From contig CM038914.1 of assembly GCA_021904315.1 (NCBI GenBank), positions 6,510,001 through 6,574,000 on the forward strand: DNA of 64,000 nucleotides, in the 5' to 3' direction. Numbering within the stretch: the stretch's first letter is position 1; every line of letters starts with the position of its first letter. The notes beneath the pieces were generated by a model, which had not been told where the DNA came from, did no database searches, and saw only the letters and a list, made by a program, of their open reading frames with translations. Source of the DNA: Sphagnum magellanicum (Eukaryota > Streptophyta > Sphagnopsida > Sphagnales > Sphagnaceae). Shown one piece after another: positions 51,080 through 62,800 of the stretch. Both the position numbers and the translations under genes were made by a program.

Positions 51080-52399
51080 CACTATGAAAAAAGGGGTGTT
51101 TTACAACTAGCCTTGCAATTCAATTTTTGAGTTGCAATGACCATTTGCAATTCATTATATTTCTACATTGTGAGTGTTATCAAACAAGTTGCATGAATTT
51201 CAAAGTTGCAACTCATCGTATATACGGTGCAACTCATTGCAATTCTGCTAAAACCACTCATTTTCAACTATTATGTAACTTTGTTACAACTACATCCATA
51301 ATGTCACGTAATTTTCATCCATCCATTAAAACTTGACAAATGACATTATGAAGATTTTTGGAATAATTTTATAAAAATATTGATATCCATCGTTTATTGA
51401 TGGTCCGATATTATGACACGTGGCTTAATAAAAAAATTACCACACGACATATTAATTAAAAATTGAATAATAATAATAATAATGCATTTCAATAGCTAGG
51501 TAGGTCCATACATAGCCATAGGTAGGTAGGTTGGTAGGTAATGTAGGTATGTAGGTTATAGGACCTACATACCTACATTACATACCTATTTACTTACCTA
51601 CTTATATATGTAAGTAGGCAAGTAGGTAGGAAAGTACAAGACTAAATGGATTAAAAAATAGTCTTGTAAATTTTTATTTTTTATTTTTTATTTTGGTTTT
51701 AGGGTTAAACTTTTTTGAGCTCATCCCAAAATGCCATGTGTATTTTAATGTGAAAACATAAGAGAGGACACCTTCTTTATATAGTTTATGACATGGGATT
51801 CAAATACAAGGCATATGGGTTAAATTTTCTAATTGCTTTTTAATTGCAAATTGAGTTGTAACAACATAGGTAAGTGACTAGACACTTAAACGATCAATGC
51901 AAGCAAGATCCAAGGGGAGGGTTATGTTTTTTTTGGTGTCCAAACAAAACAGAATCCCTCTTATTGGCACATATAGTGCATTAAAACTCATAAAAAATAG
52001 AATAAGATTAAGAAAATTATGGCCCCCCAAAGTAGAAGGGGTCAAGAATTCAAAAGAACAAAACTGAATGCTATAAAGGCCGGTTTTTGAATACCAAAAA
52101 ATTCCTTGTATATTGTTCTATTACTAATAAAGTTCCAAGATGAATTGTAGAACTTTAGGCAGCGTTCCTATAACACTTTAAATTGTTTAAAACGAATAAG
52201 AAATAAGAAAATTATTGGGTTTGAAAGTAGGAGGGGTCAAAATGAAGAAAAATGAAACAATTTGCAATTTGAAAAAATGTATTCTCTTTAGAGTTCTTTT
52301 TTGGTTGGTCCTTTGATTTTGCATTTCAAAGATGATTTCTAAAACTTTAGGTCTAGTTGAAGGGTACTGTGGTTTCAACATACACAATTTCTCGTAGTG
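51080..52399. mobile_element. Putative non-autonomous CACTA-like element
   Basis: Left end CACTATGAAAAAAGGGGTG and right end (reverse strand) CACTACGAGAAATTGTG, with ATA directly repeated on both sides (51,077-51,079 and 52,400-52,402), the 3-bp target duplication of CACTA elements. Near the left end TTGCAA / GTTGCAA(T/C) recurs in both orientations, like CACTA subterminal repeats. It encloses the GTAGGTAG hairpin and an imperfect repeat of about 190 bp (near 52,005 and 52,195). The inverted ends are short and imperfect. Confidence 0.45.
51538..51581. repeat. Perfect 19-bp hairpin in GTAGGTAG repeats
   Basis: Arm GTAATGTAGGTATGTAGGT (51,538-51,556), loop TATAGG, and exact complementary arm at 51,563-51,581. 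Further GTAG/CTAC tetranucleotides flank it on both sides (51,500-51,640), in opposite orientation left and right. Confidence 0.9.
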
Positions 52400-52402
52400 A
52401 TA

Positions 52403-55400
52403 TGGAAAGGGTTGAAGGTAATTAATTGAAGCTTATTGGATCTAAGTTATGGATGGATTTGCATCTAATGAAATGTATTCAATATTGTGAACTTTTACAA
52501 GTAATAAAATTAAACCCTACGTTCTTTCAAACTATGAAATATGGGGATACAAAGGTGAAGCCTTTCATTAGGTAATAAAAATGAAAAAACCTTTGGCATA
52601 TTCTAACTATATTAGCAAAATCAAATAAGGTCATTAAAAAAGTAAAACTACTTTTTAAAAAAAATTTATGGTCTAATGAATACATCATGAGGACCAAAAT
52701 GGGCTAGGAAGACCATTGTGTAGAAAGGGGTTCTACTAGGTTTACTAGGTTTTGAAGAGCTTGACTAGGAATTGAATTCTTAAATTCATTTATGTGTGAA
52801 TCCAAAATCAAAACTAAGATTGTCATATAATATAATTTTTAGAACCAAAAATTTGGTTCTTCATAAACCATTTTGTAGAAAGGACGAAAATATATTAACT
52901 TGAACTATTGGTCAGAAGGTATAGAAGAACTAGGAGTGAAATCATCCCACCGATTCCAACTTGACATTACTAAAGTGTGGAACTAAATAGTTAGTTTCAA
53001 ATGCAATTCTAGGATCCAAAGTTGATCAAGAACTATTTCTAGTCCTTGATTCTAGTTTTCCTTAAGGTTAGGCATGCACCTTTTGTTGTTTCTTTTTACT
53101 ATTTTTTTTTGGCAATGTTTTTGTTTCTAGTCTTTCTTTTCCCTTGTCACTTTTTCCCTTTCTCCTTCGAGCTATTACAAGTGTTATGTGTCATGCTAAG
53201 TGTTTGGGTTCAATGGGTTTGTCATTCGTACCCTAAAAAATGTTGGCGGAGAATGATTTTGTTCCCCAAGATCTTATTACTTTGTAATCTACTCTTGGAG
53301 GTGTTGTTACCCATTATATATCTTGTAGAGTTGTTGGTGGAGTTGTTAGGTGTTGATTCAAATTCAAATTTTGCAAATGTTTATATTTTGCTCTTGAAAA
53401 ATATTTAGATTAAGATCTTGTAAATGATTCATATTTTTTTCTTGGATTTATTTGTTTTCATTTAAATTTAGATGTAAACTAGATAGATGTGTAGCATGAT
53501 AATTCATACTTTTATTTGGACTTCCATACAAACTTTGATTCATAGTGTTGCTTGTTTTAATTCAAAACTCTATGAACTTTGAAAATTTCAAATTCTTGAA
53601 ATGGTGGTTTGAGTTACTTATTGTTTTTTAAAATTATAGTTAATGTAAGTTTGCCTATGAACTGTATGCTACAAGATTTATTCCTATTTGTAAATTGGTC
53701 CTAATTGTTGCTAATTAGTTTTCTTTGGTCAACAATTTTGCAATTTTTTTTAATGTAAATAATTTGTAATTTTTAGTACATAAATTATTTTGAATTAAGA
53801 ATTACATTGTTTAAATATGTACAAATATTTTGTACATATTTTATTATAATTGAACTCAAGTTTAATAACATTGGAACTTAACCAAAGGGGTGAAAGCAAA
53901 CTACATTGTGCATAAAATGTTGTCACAAGGCAATTTTGGCAAGATTTTGAGATTTGTAATTGGCCATGTGATTAAATATAATCAATGAAAATGAAATTTG
54001 ACTCAAAATTACAATGTTATATGTAATATACTCATATTGTATGAAATTCATGGATAATTTTTAAATAGCCATAACAAAATGGACTTTCAAAGGAGTACCT
54101 AAAAATTTGTAACAATACATAATTATTCCATGCATCTTCATATATTGTTTTTCAATGAATAAAAGATTCAATGGTAATATGATGTGACAACATTGATATC
54201 AAAGAGGACTTTTTGGAAAAAAATTGATGATCAAAATTTTCTATGTACCTTGAATTATGATTTTTTATTATTAAGTCATTTATTTAATGAAAGTAGTAGT
54301 TTAGAAGCTCATCATTCAAATTTAAGTTCTCCATAAGATAAATTAAGTTTGAAATTTTTTTTATAATAAATTTTTATTGATAACTTATAAAATGACTTGT
54401 GTGATTCAAGGTATCTTGCTTTCACACTACCTTTGTAGTGTTAATTTATGTACTTATAAACTTACACAGGTGCCTAAAAATGTTACATCTTAGTGTGCTT
54501 TCACCCAAAGATTAATGGGAACCTACACAACTCTTATTGTTAAATGACATATCTTATCTAAACCAATAAGTGGGAGTTGGTCATAAGCTAAATATTAAAA
54601 GAGGATTTATTAAAATTACCCGTTTGATGATTGGAAACCTAAATTCAAATTGACTGATTTCTTCAAATAATCCAACCAAAACCAATCCCTAGTTGGATTT
54701 GCACAACTGAAACCAGACCTAACCTAATTTTGAATTTTTCAAAAAACCCAACCATAACCAAACGCTTTGGGCGTTTGGTTGTAGACCGAGAACTGGAGCC
54801 TAGTCTAACAACATGAGAACCACCCAACTATGGTGGAGATGTGGAGCCTGAAAGTTAATCAGGATATCGATTCTAGACTTTGCCCATGTTATGAACTAAA
54901 AATTTCAAAAGAAAACTAGCCCAAACATTTTAGTGATAAAAAGGAGGCCATAATGGTGTGGAGTTGGGTGTTCACAATCATGAACTAACTTCATTGCCAT
55001 CTACCTCTGAATATTCCATGGAACAACTTCACCACGAAACCCCATGTACTAGGAAAGTTGCCAAGGATCTCCAGGAAGTTCAATGATGTTGGGAAAGCTA
55101 TTCAATGCAACATTATGCACCAGGGCAAAAGTTGGCAAGGAGATTATGGAAGTTCAATGATGTTTGGATAGGACTTACAGGTGTGCTTTTGTGGATCACC
55201 ATGTGGATAAATAAGAACCACAATGGTTTTACATCTCATCGGTGTAAAGTTAAACCCTAAACCCTAAACATGTTAAAAAGATGAAAGGACATGTGTCGGT
55301 GATTACCTTGTACTTGGCATATAATTTTTGCAATAGATTGGAAAAGCACTTTCATATAAATGAACAACTTAGTTCCATCCTCCAAGGTTGATTTGGTTGT

Positions 55401-56520
55401 AGAGATGCTTGATAAAGCATGGGGAGCCCAACACTACTTTGTGCTCTACTGATGGATCTCCATATGTTAGTAGATGGTGCTATCCTTCTTTTCATAAATT
55501 GCATTATTACTTGTAGAGGTTTCCTCCTTGGTTGACTTGCAAAGTTGGGTGGCCTACTTGGTCTTTGGTGGTTGTCTATCCCTCTAGTGCTTTTGACAAT
55601 GGAGTTCATTGCTATGCTTGTGCCCAAATACAAAAAAGTTCATACATCTATCTCTTCACAACAAACAAAAAGCACTAGTTCCCATTATTTACCAACTCCC
55701 CCAATTAGGGTGGACCACTTTCCATGTAGCTCTAGATCTTATGATCACGTATGATTACCCATCAAAGGTCCAACTCTTATATATGGGATATATTGGGGCC
55801 ACCAACAACCACCAAAAAGTCATAGATGATAGCCCCATTGGGCTAAGGAAAAGCAAATTTTCAAGAAATGATATTAAAATCAAGAACCACCCTTTTAAAA
55901 TTCATGGTTTGGATGGTCTTTTGAGGTGGGAACCTATTAAATGTCTAAAATGGTATGAGTCAAACTTGCATACAAAGTCTTTCTACACTATTAAACAAAG
56001 TTCAAGGATTTTTCCGGTCACATTGCCAAGTTTGTAATAAGCTTTATTCCATTCTTAAAAAATCTGTACCAGTTGTTTCAGATGACATTTGCTCAACATC
56101 ATGCCGATGTCACAACAATTTGGCCTCTTTAGGCTCTTTTCCACCACGTTGGGAATTTCCCACCTCCCCTTGAGGGATGTTTTCTAGAGCCTGATTAGGA
56201 AAAAGGAGGCATAAAATACCAACCAAAAACATATGCATATGATCAAAACACCTACATAAGCTTAAGTACTTGTTTCCCAAAACAAAATTAAAATAGGACA
56301 CACCACAAAAGCTTTTTAAGACTAGGCTACCACTATTAAAATTCTCACTTAGAAGACATTTAAAGGTTTTCAGGAGTACCTTGATATTAAATTTCCCACA
56401 TAAGACACTTGCATCTCCAATGAAATCCCAGTTATGGTTCTAGTGAGAGTAACACCTGACATCAACCCAATATCATGGGTGATGTCATTGCTTTTAAAGA
56501 GTATGAGACCATTTAGGATT
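52403..56520. other. Intergenic DNA with possible retroelement debris
   Basis: No intact gene. At 55,130-55,240 the plus strand reads DVWIGLTGVLLWITMW before stops, loosely like the end of plant LINE or RT-associated sequences. The stretch 55,350-56,200 is slightly less AT-rich with several broken frames. I could not confirm a family. Confidence 0.35.
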
Positions 56521-56524
56521 CAGC

Positions 56525-57194
56525 CACGTGCCACTATTGGTGATCATGTGGTTGCCCAAATTGGGTGTTAATTGTTGGTGATCAAGGGTTTGCAAGAAAT
56601 GCCCGAATTGTTGATGATCAATGGGGTTGCAATAAATTCTCAATTGGGTGTTATTGTTTGTGAGCATCGGGTTGCACAAAAAGTTTATAGCCCAAATTGG
56701 GTGAACTATTGTTGGTGATCATGGGGTTGCAAAAAAACTATGGCCCAAATTGGGTGTTATTGTTAATAATCACGAGGTTGCAAGAAATGCCAGAATTGGG
56801 CCTCATTATTGGCCATCATCATGGGGTTGCAAGAAATGCCCAAATCAGTGTACTCTTTTTTTCTGGCTAAGTTTAGTCATAATTTGGCTATTTTTTGTGC
56901 CAAATGTCTAATATTTAAAAAAAACAGGTTTTCTAGTTGCCAGATTTAACCAAAATTTTAAAGAAATTGCCAGAGTTTCTATTGGGTTCTAGTATGAAGC
57001 AAACAATGTGAGGAATTCTTTAAAAAATTTACTTTCATATCTGATCTATATCCAAATTTGGCTAAAATATTCTTGTACATGATCGCCAGTTTGGCTACAT
57101 CACAAAATTAATTGCCAAAAACCCTGGCCCAAATTAGGTGTTATTGTTGGCCAGAGTCATGTATGTGGGTTGCAACAAATACCCAAATTGCTGG

Positions 57195-57231
<37 letters not shown>

Positions 57232-57320
57232 GGTGTTGTACAAGAAATGCCCAAATTGGGTGTTAAATTGTTGGTCATCCTCATCATCATCATCATCTGG
57301 GGTTGCAAGAAACATTATGC
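56525..57320. repeat. Minisatellite of CCCAAATTGGGTGTTATTG units
   Basis: Units of about 55-65 bp combine (C)CCAAATTGGGTGTTATTGTT, GGTGATCATGGGGTTGCA and AGAAATGCCC. They run 56,525-56,850, are interrupted, then resume at 57,125-57,320, where the ATCATC part has expanded into an (ATC)n tract (57,194-57,231). Confidence 0.85.
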
Positions 57321-57399
57321 CCCAAATGGCTAGCTGGTAAGTTTGTCCTTTTTTTTTCAAGGGCCTTGATTTTTTGTGGCGTGTGGAAAGGTGGCCCTC

Positions 57400-58716
57400 T
57401 CTCTCTCTCTCTCTCATAATTCCCAACATATTACCAACCCCATTATTGCAGAATTATGTGCCAGAATGTACTACAGCACAAGCAGTAGTTGTTGTTTGTG
57501 TGGGTGGGTTGCTGCTGCCGCCGTCCAGTCCAGAGCTCTGGAGGCAGCAGGACTGAGTACGGTAGGTGGATCGTGGAGTGTCCCTTGTCTGTTTTGTCTG
57601 GACAGATGTGATTTAGAGCTTCTGTGGTTTTGTAGCAATCTACAAGCCTGAGTGCTCGAGGATCATACTAGAGCGTTCCAGGTTTGTTTTGCACAACTCC
57701 TGCATGCAAGCAAGCAAGCAAGCAAGCAAGCCCCGCGCTACGGTGCTGTGCTGCTGCTGCTGCTGCTGCTGTAGCTGCAGCTAGCTAGCTAGCTAGCTAG
57801 TTAGTTAGTTAGCCCCGCGTGAACAATTGTTATGTATAGTCATCTTGTCTTGCTTTGTGGACAGCTTGTGTACTAGATAGTTCCGCTACTTGCACAATGT
57901 GATTCAAGCAAAGAGTCTAGATCAAAGTTATAGTGTGAATAATATTGCTGCAACTGCTGGTGGTTTAACATCGGATGTGTGAGTGCGGCTTTCGGAGTGG
58001 TTTTGTTTTGTTTTGTTTTTGGTCTTCTAGTAGCTCCGCGTCTGTGTTGCAGCAACGTTCGCGGTGTGGGATCAGCAACCCGGATTGGAATTTGCACCTG
58101 GATTTGGGATCTGGTTACTAGACTAGCTTTCCTGGCTCGCCTATTATATATTTTTTAAGGTACATAAGTCATGTCGTGAATGCCATGGACTCATTCCTTA
58201 CTCATGGGTTTTGTTTTGTCTTCGTTTTGTGTCAACAATGTTCTAGCTAATGAGCATGTGTCTGAAGAAGGTGCAACACTGTCGTTGCATATCGCTGGAG
58301 CTGTCGTGATCACTAGAACTGTTTTGGATTTTCAGTATAGGTGCTGCTTAGCTTCATCATCTGATCATGCATACTGAAGAGTATAACTGGGGCTATAAGT
58401 GCCACTACAACTACTAAAGCTTCAGTCACAGAGGTTGCATGCAGGATTGATTTTGATTATATATAGAGCTTCCTGGATCACTCTAGCTAGCACTGTGTTG
58501 TTTGAGATCTGGAGTTACCGGACAGTTAGTGTTGGAGAAAGCGGAGGACAGTCCAACTGGAGAAAGCTTGTGCAGAGGCAAAGAGAAGGTCCATGTTATA
58601 TGAAGGCTGACGGGAGAGGGGGTTCTTTGTGACTGACTGGTTGCAGCAGCACTAGTACTCGCATCACTTGTGCAGTAGCATCAGAGCAGGGGTGAAGATC
58701 AGCAAAATATTAAGCC
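57400..58716 (+). promoter_or_regulatory. GRF upstream and leader region
   Basis: A GC-richer stretch dense in microsatellites: (CT)n near 57,397-57,414, (CAAG)n near 57,708-57,731, (CTG)n near 57,751-57,771 and (GCTA)n near 57,780-57,800. CTATTATATATTT near 58,141 is a possible TATA box. If so, the leader is about 540 bases and carries an upstream ATG frame of 65 codons (58,180-58,377, with a hydrophobic start). TAA directly precedes the GRF ATG in frame. Extent of promoter and leader is inference. Confidence 0.4.
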
Positions 58717-59801
58717 ATGAAAGAGACGGATCAATCGACGCAGTCGTCGTGTCGGCGCAAGAGTTCCCGCGCCAACGGCGGCGGCGTGCAAAGCGCCACA
58801 GAAGCACCAGCTCACGTCGTCTCTCCCTTCACGTCCGGCCAGTGGGCTGAATTGGAGCACCAAGCGCTCATCTTCAAGTACATGATGGCCGGCTTAAACG
58901 TGCCAGAAGAGCTACTGAATCCCATTCGCAGGAGTGTAGCCTCCGCCTTGATCAACGGCATGAGTACTGCCACCCAACACACTGCTGCAAACCGTAAGAC
59001 CTGACCAACCCGCCCTCTTAATGCATGTGCACTCTTTAATCTCATCATCGATATGTAACTAGCACTTCTCTTCTTTTCTTTTTCTTGTCTGCTACTCATA
59101 ATAACGAGTCTACAATATTACTACAACTCTGTAACTGATGCAAAGTGTGTCCCAATTTCACATAAATGGCAGTGAAATTATGCCGACTGAATTATCCAAC
59201 CAGATTCTCTAGTAGAACTAGCTAATACTGCATACACATTACAAGGAATATATAGATCTGCAAGCGCTGTCTGTCTCGTTGTTAGCAGCTACTCCATGGA
59301 TCCTAGTTTTAATCTCCATTCTCTCTCTCTCTATAGACTCTCTCATAACTAACACGCGCGCGCGCACACACACACATGCCACAACAAAGAAAAATCCTTA
59401 GTACCTAATCCATCCACTTCTAGACATAATTTTAATCTCTAGTAGTACTAATAAAAGGACATAGACATTACTACAAGAACTGGAGATCTAAAAGCTTTCT
59501 GATCACCTAAGTTGGACATGGATCCTAATTTCTCTCTCTCTAGACTCTCTCATAACACACACACACACACACACACACACCAACACAACACAACACAACA
59601 CAACACAACACAGAGAACAAGGAAATCTTCTTAATACATAATGATCCATCCACTTCTAGACATTCTCTAGAGTAGTGCTAATAATAGTGCATAGACATTA
59701 CAAGGAATGGATCTGCAGTTGTGTGATCATCATCTAGGTTCCATGGATCTTAATTAATCTTCATTTCTCTCTCTCTCTCTCTCTCACTAGACTTTCTCAT
59801 A

Positions 59802-59832
<31 letters not shown>

Positions 59833-62800
59833 AAGAACTCTCCTCAAGTAGTACCTAATCCACTCTATGCCTAGAAAAATTATCCTAATTGATCCCTGGA
59901 TCCTAATTATCCTAATTAACATCAGATGGCTTATTAAAATTGATTTTTTAAAAATTTCAATAAATTCACTATTGAAATAGTTGCATCTAATTTGAATAAA
60001 TTGAAAAATTAACTTTTTTTTTTTTTTTTTAGTAGTGCAGGCTCATAGACAAACAAGTGTACTAGACAGGCCACCATATCTTAGAAAACCTCATGCAAAT
60101 CTTCTTCTCTAAATGCCACATTTCTGGAACTAGTTTTTATATCATCACTCCTTTGGAATTACCCACTGCTGTTGCTGATAATAATAATAATAATAATAAT
60201 AATCCGTGAACCGATTTTTATTTAATTTTTCCCCCAAACATTTATTTGTTTCAAAAACATGGGTCCTGCAAAATATTTGAGAATTTCAAATTAGTTAAGT
60301 AATAATTAGGCAATGTCTGAGCCATTACAATTTGGAATTTTACTCATGTGTGGTAACCCAGTGCTGTTAACTACTCCATATATGGTACTAGAGTATACTC
60401 CTTAGATATGCAGAGTGGACAAGTTCTTCATATAAGTACTCCTTCTGGTCAGTACTAGGTTAATTTTTATTTTTTTTGTTTTGGTTTTTTTTCTTCTTAC
60501 ATACATACCCCTCTTGAGAATTATTTAACATCAGTCTCAGTTATGGTGGTTGAACTCAGCATGATTAAGTTAAGAAAAATTAGAAACTTGACAACACCGT
60601 ATGTGGAGTGGAGTAAATCTAGAGTCTCTCTTGCATGAATTTGAATTTTGATTGAGGAAAATTGTGTTGGGATGTTTTTTGTCTTTGCAGGTGTGATTTG
60701 TTCACCCCCTTGAGATCAGTAAAGGAAATTTTTACATAATATGTATACCTGAGAAATCTTTGTCATCTGTGCAGTGTTTCGTTGACAATAAAAGAAACTT
60801 TGAAATAATAGTACTGGCAGTGCGATGAAGCTCAAATCAATGGCTCTCAAAAGTCGGCCACGACATTAGAAAAGTTACTGTAACTGGGCTCTCAAAATCA
60901 TGGGAGTCTTAAAACTCCATTTGTGAGTTATGACAATTTTTTTAAAATTTTTTTTTGCCATACCCAAAAGTCTAATTAACTTAATTTAGTTTAGAGCTTT
61001 AATCTTCTCAAAACACACACACACACACACAATTAAGCTCACATTGTTGCACAAATTAGCACACAAATTAGTTAGCAGCCTGCTTGACTGATAATCTCAC
61101 ATCTTTGTACAATTTTTTTTTTCCAGGTTTTCAATAATACTTAAGTCTCTCTTGCAGATTTTGATTTTGGTTTTACATTGATTAATTATTATGTGCCCAT
61201 AGGGGACTTGGAAGTTTTTTTTGGGAGTGGGGGGTGGTAAGTTGGGGGGGGGGTTATATTAATTACAAATTATATATGGTGAGTTGTGATTTCATTCTAA
61301 TAAAGGATTGATATCCATTTGGAATGATAATTAGCAGCCTTTTTTTATGGGCAATTTTTACTCAAAATTCAAAAATCAACAAATGTCAATATTTTGTTTT
61401 GAGTGTGTAGCCAAAGATATCGAGAGATGATTTAAAGTTTTGTGTTTCATATGTTGTCCTCTTTGCTCAAGGGCTAAAAGCCCATGACCATTGAAATTCA
61501 AAATCTTTATTAAAGTACGAGTTCACTATACATGAAGGTTGTAGGTCTAAGGGATCATGCAATGTGAATGGATGAAAAATGCTCATTAAATGCATTTTGG
61601 ATAATGTTTCATGGTTTTAACATGCTTCGTGCCAAGTCTGTTAAGTCGTGAGGACAAAAACCCATGATTGATGTAAAATGTTACTCCTGGTTAAGGGCAT
61701 TGTAATATCCATCCATAGTTCATGACCCTACCATTGGCCTAAGCCAAAAATGGCAAGGAACACATGTAGGCAAAAAGAATTCTTGTAGCAAGGAGGTGAG
61801 GCAACATGTACCAAGGGGCTAGGTTCTTTTTCTTTTGGGGGCAATGGGGGGCACCAGATTTTTGTTGTTCTCATTGTGTTCCCATTGGATTCTCAACATG
61901 TTCCCCAAGTTCCCAATGTGTTCCTAATATCTCTTCCTTTGTCTCCATATTCTTTGCCAAGTTAAGTTCTACTCTTGATTTAACCCATATATCCAATTCA
62001 AATGAGGAGATTACAACATATCTATTTCAGGAAGGTCCAAAGTTTTATATTTATCTTTTTGTTTTGTGATGGGCCAATCAAAGATGCCCATCCCAAAACA
62101 AAAAATTAAGAAAAAAAAAAAAAAACTTTCGGGGTTTCTCACACCTATTTAATAGTCACAATATGCCACTTTGTTAAAGTACCTCAACAAAGTCTTTAAC
62201 ACATTTCATTCCACTTCACAACCAAGGCCCACACATAAATGATTTCTAAATTTCCAAGGGAAGGCATTTGGATGTGTTTTGAGGGCTCTCAGCATTTCCA
62301 TGGTCCCTCACCATAGTGTAAAGGGGGCCAAACCTTCCTGAGAAATGATCATCATTATTTCTACATCTTTTTAGGTATGATAGCCACTTTGGCTACAAAC
62401 AAAAATTCTTAAGAAAAACACTATTAATAATTAGGTAGCTGAAAAATCAGCAGAGGAAATTATACACTTGGTTACACACTTGAGTTGATGTCTAATTAAC
62501 TCCAGCGGTCCAAAATTGTACAGTTATTTTCCTACAATTTTTCTTATTGAGTTTGTTGTTGCAAATCAAGCTTTGAGAATGTTTGGAATTAATCTTTGCT
62601 TTGGTGACATGCTTAAATGTATTCAGCATAGTTTGGGCTCCTAGGAAACAATTGAAGTACTTGAGAGAAACAATGATTCTAAAGGTAAAGTGATGTTTCA
62701 TTTGTTGCCTAGCTCTCCATTGTTAATTTTTAAAAAAAAATTGATTCTAACAAACATGATTTAATGATATATATACAATCTTAGGGGATTTTCCTTTACC

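Noticed and set aside
53046..53408. 120-codon plus-strand hydrophobic frame
   Set aside because: Phe/Leu-rich from T-rich DNA. Possible membrane segments are not supported by conserved motifs or splice signals.
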